Below are positions 57,780 to 64,000 of a DNA stretch of 64,000 bases, piece by piece. The DNA is from Symsagittifera roscoffensis (taxonomy: Eukaryota; Xenacoelomorpha; Acoela; Convolutidae): assembly GCF_963678635.1 (NCBI RefSeq), contig NC_087068.1, forward strand, positions 13,891,872 through 13,955,871, in the 5' to 3' direction. Position 1 is the stretch's first letter. The number at the start of each line of letters is the position of its first letter. A program made the position numbers and the translations under genes. The notes beneath the pieces were generated by a model. The model did no database searches, had not been told where the DNA came from, and saw only the letters and a list, made by a program, of their open reading frames with translations.

Positions 57780-60700
57780 TGATACATACTAAAAGTTTTC
57801 AAAGAGGACCTTTATTTGCTAAGACAAATGTTGACTCCATTTGATACATACTAAAACTTTTCAAAGAGGACTTTTATTTGCTAAGACAATTGTTGACTCC
57901 ATTTGATAGATACTAAAGTTTTCAAAGAGAACCCTCATTTGCTAAGACAAGTGTTGACTCCATTTGATACATACTAAAAGTTTTCAAAGAAGACGTTCTT
58001 TTGCTAGGACAAATATTGACTCCATTTGATACATTCTAAAAGTTTTCAAAGAGGACCTTTACTTGCTAAGACAAATGTTGACTCCATTTGATACATACTA
58101 AAAGTTTTTAAAGAGGACGTTCACTTGCTAAGACAAATGTTGGTTCCATTTGATAGATACTAAAGTTTTCAAAGAGGTATTTATTTGCTAAGACAAAGGT
58201 TGACTCCATTTGATTTATACTAAAAGTTTTTAAAGAGGACCTTCACTTGCTTAGACATATTGACTCCATTTGATAGATACTAAAGTTTTCAGAGAGGTAT
58301 TTATTTGCTAAGACAAATTTTGACTCCATTTGATAGATACTAATGTTTTCAAAGAGGTAATTATTTGCCAAGACAAATGTTGACTCCATTTGATACATAC
58401 TAAAAGTTTTCAAAGAGGACCTTTATTTGCTAAGACAAATGTTGACTCCATTTGATACATACTAAAACTTTTCAAAGAGGACTTTTATTTGCTAAGACAA
58501 TTGTTGACTCCATTTGATAGATACTAAAGTTTTCAAAGAGAACCCTCATTTGCTAAGACAAGTGTTGACTCCATTTGATACATACTAAAAGTTTTCAAAG
58601 AAGACGTTCTTTTGCTAGGACAAATATTGACTCCATTTGATACATTCTAAAAGTTTTCAAAGAGGACCTTTACTTGCTAAGACAAATGTTGACTCCATTT
58701 GATACATACTAAAAGTTTTTAAAGAGGACGTTCACTTGCTAAGACAAATGTTGGTTCCATTTGATAGATACTAAAGTTTTCAAAGAGGTATTTATTTGCT
58801 AAGACAAAGGTTGACTCCATTTGATTTATACTAAAAGTTTTTAAAGAGGACCTTCACTTGCTTAGACATATTGACTCCATTTGATAGATACTAAAGTTTT
58901 CAAAGAGGTATTTATTTGCTAAGACAAATTTTGACTCCATTTGATAGATACTAATGTTTTCAAAGAGGTAATTATTTGCCAAGACAAATGTTGACTCCAT
59001 TTGATACATACTAAAAGTTTTCAAAGAGGACTTTTATTTGCTAAGACAATTGTTGACTCCAGTTGATACATACTAAAAGTTTTTAAAGAGGACCTTCACT
59101 TGCTAAGACAAGTGTTGACTCCATTTGATACATACTAAAAGTTTTCAAAGAAGACCTTCATTTGCTTAGACAAATATTGACTCCATTTGATACATACTAA
59201 AAATTTTCAAAGAGGAACTTTAATTGCTAAAACAATTGTTGACTCCATTTGATACATACTAAAAGTTTTCAAAGAGGACCTTCTTTTGCCAAGACAAATG
59301 TTGACTCCTTTTGATACATACTAAAAGTTTTCGGAGAGGACCTTCATTGGCTAAGACATGTTGACTCCATTTGATAGATACTAAAGTTTTCAAAGAGGAC
59401 TTTGCTAAGACAATTGTTGACCCCAGTTGATACATACTAAAAGTTTTTAAAGAGGACCTTCACTTGCTAAGACATGTTGACTCCATTTGATAGATACTAA
59501 AGTTTTCAAAGAGGTATTTATTTGCTAAGACAAATGTTGTTTCCAGTTGATACATACTAAAAGTTTTTGAAGAGGACCTTCACTTGCTAAGACATGTTGA
59601 CTCCATTTGATAGATACTAATGTTTTCAAAGAGGTAATTATTTGCTAAGACAAATGTTGACTCCATTTGATACATACTAAAAGTTTTCAAAGAGGACTTT
59701 TATTTGCTAAGACAATTGTTGACTCCAGTTGATACATACTAAAAGTTTTTAAAGAGGACCTTCACTGCTAACACATGTTGACTCCATTTGATAGATACTA
59801 AAGTTTTCAAAGAGGTATTAATTTGCAAAGACAAATGTTGACTCCATTTGATAGATACTAAAGTTTTCAAGGAGGACCTTCTTTTGCTAAGACAAATGTT
59901 GACTCCTTTTGATACATACTAAAAGTTTTCGGAGAGGACCTTCATTGGCTAAGACAAATGTTGACTCCATTTGATGCATACTAAAAGTTTTTAACGATGA
60001 CCTTCACTTGCTAAGACATGTTGACTCCATTTGATAGATACTAAAGTTTTCAAAGAGGACTTTGCTAAGACAATTGTTGACCCCAGTTGATACATACTAA
60101 AAGTTTTTAAAGAGGACCTTCATTTGCTAAGACAAATGTTGATTCCATTTGATACACTTTAAAAGTTTTCAAAGAGGACCTTTATTTGCTAAGACAAACG
60201 TTGACTCCATTTGATACATACTAAAAAATTTCAAAGAGGACGTTCATTTGCAAAGACAAATGTTGACTCCAATTGTAGATACTAAAGTTTTCAAAGAGGT
60301 ATTTATTTGCTAAGACAAATGTTGACTCCATTTGATGCATACTAAAAGTTTTTAACGATGACCTTCACTTGCTAAGACATGTTGACTCCATTTGATAGAT
60401 ACTAAAGTTTTCAAAGAGGACTTTGCTAAGACAATTGTTGACCCCATTTGATACATACTAAAAGTTTTTAAAGAGGACCTTCACTTGCTAAGACATGTTG
60501 ACTCCATTTGATAGATACTAAAGTTTTCAAAGAGGTATTTATTTGCTAAGACAAATGTTGTTTCCAGTTGATACATACTAAAAGTTTTTGAAGAGGACCT
60601 TCACTTGCTAAGACATGTTGACTCCATTTGATAGATACTAATGTTTTCAAAGAGGTAATTATTTGCTAAGACAAATGTTGACTCCATTTGATACATACTA

Positions 60701-61130
60701 AAAGTTTTCAAAGAGGACTTTTATTTGCTAAGACAATTGTTGACTCCAGTTGATACATACTAAAAGTTTTTAAAGAGGACCTTCACTGCTAACACATGTT
60801 GACTCCATTTGATAGATACTAAAGTTTTCAAAGAGGTATTTATTTGCAAAGACAAATGTTGACTCCATTTGATAGATACTAAAGTTTTCAAAGAGGACCT
60901 TCTTTTGCTAAGACAAATGTTGACTCCTTTTGACACATACTAAAAGTTTTCGGAGAGGACCTTCATTGGCTAAGACAAATGTTGACTCCATTTGATGCAT
61001 ACTAAAAGTTTTTAACGATGACCTTCACTTGCTAAGACATGTTGACTCCATTTGATAGATACTAAAGTTTTCAAAGAGGACTTTGCTAAGACAATTGTTG
61101 ACCCCAGTTGATACATACTAAAAGTTTTTA
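57780..61130 (+). repeat. Satellite zone 4: 611-bp and 1,021-bp higher-order repeats with short monomers
   Basis: 'ctaaaacttttcaaag' recurs at 57,851 and 58,462 (611 bp). 'ttcattggctaagac' with 'taacgatgaccttcac' recurs at 59,941 and 60,962 (1,021 bp). Several monomers are shortened ('tgctaagacatgttgactcc', 'ggactttgctaagacaattg'), seen almost only here. Confidence 0.82.
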
Positions 61131-64000
61131 AAGAGGACCTTCATTTGCTAAGACAAATGTTGATTCCATTTGATACACTTTAAAAGTTTTCAAAGAGGAC
61201 CTTTATTTGCTAAGATAAACGTTGACTCCATTTGATACATACTAAAAAATTTCAAAGAGGACGTTCATTTGCTAAGACAAATGTTGACTCCAATTGTAGA
61301 TACTAAAGTTTTCAAAGAGGTATTTATTTGCTAAGACGAATGTTGACTCCATTTGATACATACTAAAATTTTTCAAAGAGGACCTTCATTTGCTAAGACA
61401 AATGTTGACTCCGTTTTATACATACTAAAAGTTTTCAATGAGGACCTTCATCTGCTAAGACAAACGTTCACTCCATTTGATACATACTAAAAGTTTTCAA
61501 AGAGGACCCTTTTTTGCTAAGACAAATGTTGATTCCATTTGATAGATACTAATGTTTTCAAAGAGGTTTTATTTGCGAAGACAAATGTTGACTCCATTTG
61601 ATACAAACTAAAAGTTTTCAAAGAGGACCTTCATTTGCTAAGACAAATGTTGGCTCCACTTGATGCATACTAGAAATATTCAAAGAGGACGTTTATTTGC
61701 TAAAACAATTGTTGACTCCATTTGATACATACTAAGAGTTTTCAAAGAGGACTTTCATTTGCTAAGACAAATGTTGATTCCATTTGATAGATACTAACGT
61801 TTTCAAAGAGGTATTTATTTGCTAAGACAAATGTTGACTCCATTTGATACAAACTAAAAGTTTTCAATGAGGACCTTCATTTGCTAAGACAAATGTTGGC
61901 TCCATTTGATACATACTAGAAAAATTCAATGAGGACGTTTATTTGCTAAAACAATTGTTGAATCCATTTGATACATACTAAGAGTTTTCAAAAAGGACCT
62001 TCGTTTGCTGAGACAAATGTTGGCTCCATTTGATACATAATAGAAATATTCAAAAAGGACCTTCATTTGCTAAGACAAATGATGACTCCAATTGATACAT
62101 ACAAAAAGTTTTCAAAGAGGACCTTCATTTGCTAGGACAAATGTTCACTCCATTTGATACATACTAAAAGTTTTCAAAGAGGACCTTCATTTGCTAAGAC
62201 AAATGTTCACTCCATTTGATACATACTAAAAGTTTTCAAAGAGGACCTTCATTTGCTAAGACAAATATTGACTCCAATTGATACATACAAAAAGTTTTCA
62301 AAGAGGACCTTCATCTGCTAAGACAAACGTTCACTCCATTTGATACATACTAAAAGTTTTCAAAGAAGACCTTCGTTTGCTAAGACAAAAGTTGACTCCG
62401 TTTGATACATAATAAAGTTTTTCAAAGAGAACCTTTATTTGCTAAGACAAATGTTGATTCCATTTGATAGATACTAATGTTTTCAAAGAGGTATTTATTT
62501 GCTAAGACAAACGTTGACTCCATTTGATACAAACTAAAAGTTTTCAAAGAGGACCTTCATTTGCTAAAACAAATGTTCACCCCAATTGATACATACTAAA
62601 AAATTTCAAAGAGGACCTTCATTTGCTAAGACAAATGTTGGTTCCACTTGATAGATACTAAAGTTTTCAAAGAGGTATTTATTTGCTAAGATAAATGTTG
62701 ACTCCATTTGATACATACTAAAAGTTTTCAAAGAGGACCTTCATTTGCTAAGACAAATGTTGACTCCATTTTACACATACTAAAAGTTTTCAAAAAGGAC
62801 CTTCATTTGCTAAGACAAATGTTGACTCCATTTGATACATACTAAAATTTTTCAAAGAGGACCTTTATTTGCTAAGACAAATGTTGACTCCATTTGATAG
62901 ATACTAATGTTTTCAAAGAGGTAATTATTTGCTATGACAATTGTTGACTCCATTTGATAGATACTAAAGTTTTCAAAGAGAACCCTCATTTGCTAAGACA
63001 AGTGTTGACTCCATTTGATACATACTTAAAGTTTTCAAAGAAGACGTTCATTTGCTAGGACAAATATTGACTCCATTTGATACACATAAAAATTTTCAAA
63101 GAGGAACTTTATTTGCTAAAACAATTGTTGACTCCATTTGATACATACTAAACGTTTTCGGAGAGGACATTCATTGGCTAAGACAAATGTTGACTCCATT
63201 TGATACATATTAAAAGTTTTCAAAGAGGATTTTTACTTGCTAAGACAATTGTTGACTCCATTTGATACATACTAAGAGTTTTCAAAGAGGACTTTCATTT
63301 GCTAAGACAAATGTTGATTCCATTTGATAGATACTAATGTTTTCAAAGAGGTATTTTTTTGCTATGACAAATGTTGACTCCATTTGATACAAACTAAAAG
63401 TTTTCAAAGAGGACCTTCATTTGCTAAGACAAATGTTAGCTCCATTTGATACATAATAGAAATATTCAAAGAGGACCTTCATTTGCTAAGGCAAATGATG
63501 ACTCCAATTGATACATACAAAAAATTTTCAAAGAGGACCTTCATTTGCTAAGACAAATGTTCACTCCATTTGATACATACTAAAAGTTTTCAAAGAGGTC
63601 CTTCAATTGTTAAGACAAAAGTTGACTCCGTTTGATAGATACTAAACGTTTTCAAAGAGGACATTTATTTGCTAAGACAAATGTTGATTCCATTTGATAG
63701 ATACTAATGTTTACAAAGAAGTATTTATTTGCTAAGACAAATGTTGACTCTATTTGATACAAACTAAAAGTTTTCAAAGAGGACCTTCGTTTGCTAAGAC
63801 AAATGTTGGCTCTATTTGATACATAATAAAAAATATTCAAAGAGGACCTTCATTTGCTAAGACAAATGATGACTCCAATTGATACATACAAAAAATTTTC
63901 AAAGAGGACCTTCATTTGCTAAGACAAATGTTCACTCCATTTGATACATACTAAAAGTTTTCAAAGAGGACCTTCATTTGCTAAGACAAAAGTTGACTCC
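61120..64000 (+). repeat. Satellite: second copy of the 53.5-56.4 kb block
   Basis: Landmarks at 53,887, 54,746, 55,001 and 56,011 reappear at 61,527, 62,386, 62,642 and about 63,652, an offset of 7,640-7,641 bp. The block is cut by the window edge. Confidence 0.85.

Larger units (their letters stand above)
39761..64000 (+). repeat. ~62-bp satellite array, at least 24.2 kb
   Basis: The dominant monomer contains, in order, 'catttgctaagacaaatg', 'ttgactccatttgatac', 'atactaaaagttttc' and 'aaagaggacctt', 62 bp in all, giving about 390 tandem copies to the window edge. All are in one orientation. Monomer variants (for example 'ccatgtgttacatac', 'tcgaagtggagctttc', 'aaataatgattcc', 'tttgatagatactaatg') follow regular orders, so higher-order repeats exist. 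Each monomer has the dyad CATTTG-ctaaga-CAAATG followed by another CATTTG. Minus-strand frames of 62-66 codons (56,011; 57,243; 63,652) are repeat translations. It is probably a pericentromeric, centromeric or other heterochromatic array, by inference only. Confidence 0.97.

Noticed and set aside
39761-64000. CRISPR array interpretation of the regular repeats
   Set aside because: Monomers are contiguous, with no unique spacers; eukaryotic context and higher-order structure show a satellite.
1-64000. Retroviral, LTR, Polinton or other virus-derived elements
   Set aside because: No reverse transcriptase, integrase, capsid or envelope-like motif and no long terminal direct repeats were seen.

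Overview
The window is eukaryotic, AT-rich, repeat-dominated DNA, most likely from an invertebrate (an arthropod is plausible but not proven). The support is spliced genes with GT-AG introns, Helitron-like elements, TA-target and hAT-type MITEs, a Mutator-like (MULE) transposase relic with a FLYWCH zinc finger, a mariner-like relic, and a satellite array of at least 24 kb. I found no bacterial-style gene, operon, CRISPR array, rRNA or tRNA gene, and no retrovirus, LTR element or Polinton.

Region by region. 1-8,657 is non-genic: an 83-bp minisatellite (425-1,200), MITEs and unassigned AT-rich DNA. 8,658-16,815 is gene 1: four exons, all introns phase 0, encoding a 217-residue secreted or surface protein of unrecognised family. 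17,000-30,579 is a transposon graveyard with a foldback element, several Helitron-like copies, hAT-type MITEs, a mariner-like relic, a near-perfect 88-bp-arm hairpin and a 200-bp assembly gap. 30,580-36,456 is gene 2, a paralogue of gene 1 with identical exon structure (221 residues). Its intron 2 is swollen by Helitrons, an hAT-type MITE and the MULE relic, and holds a 57-bp fragment of a third exon-2 copy. 36,600-38,750 is a nest of MITEs. From about 39,761 to the window edge runs a satellite with a monomer of about 62 bp (roughly 390 copies) showing zoned higher-order periods of 371, 494, 682, 1,021, 1,232, 2,716 and about 7,640 bp.

The only host genes I can support are the two tandem paralogues. 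Each has an N-terminal signal peptide, five cysteines and two conserved N-glycosylation sequons in the predicted mature part, and a conserved short hydrophobic C-terminus suggesting membrane or GPI anchoring. Their function is unknown. Almost everything else is mobile-element debris, and much of the difference in intron length between the two genes is explained by insertions. Exon coordinates were assigned by hand from splice sites conserved between the copies.
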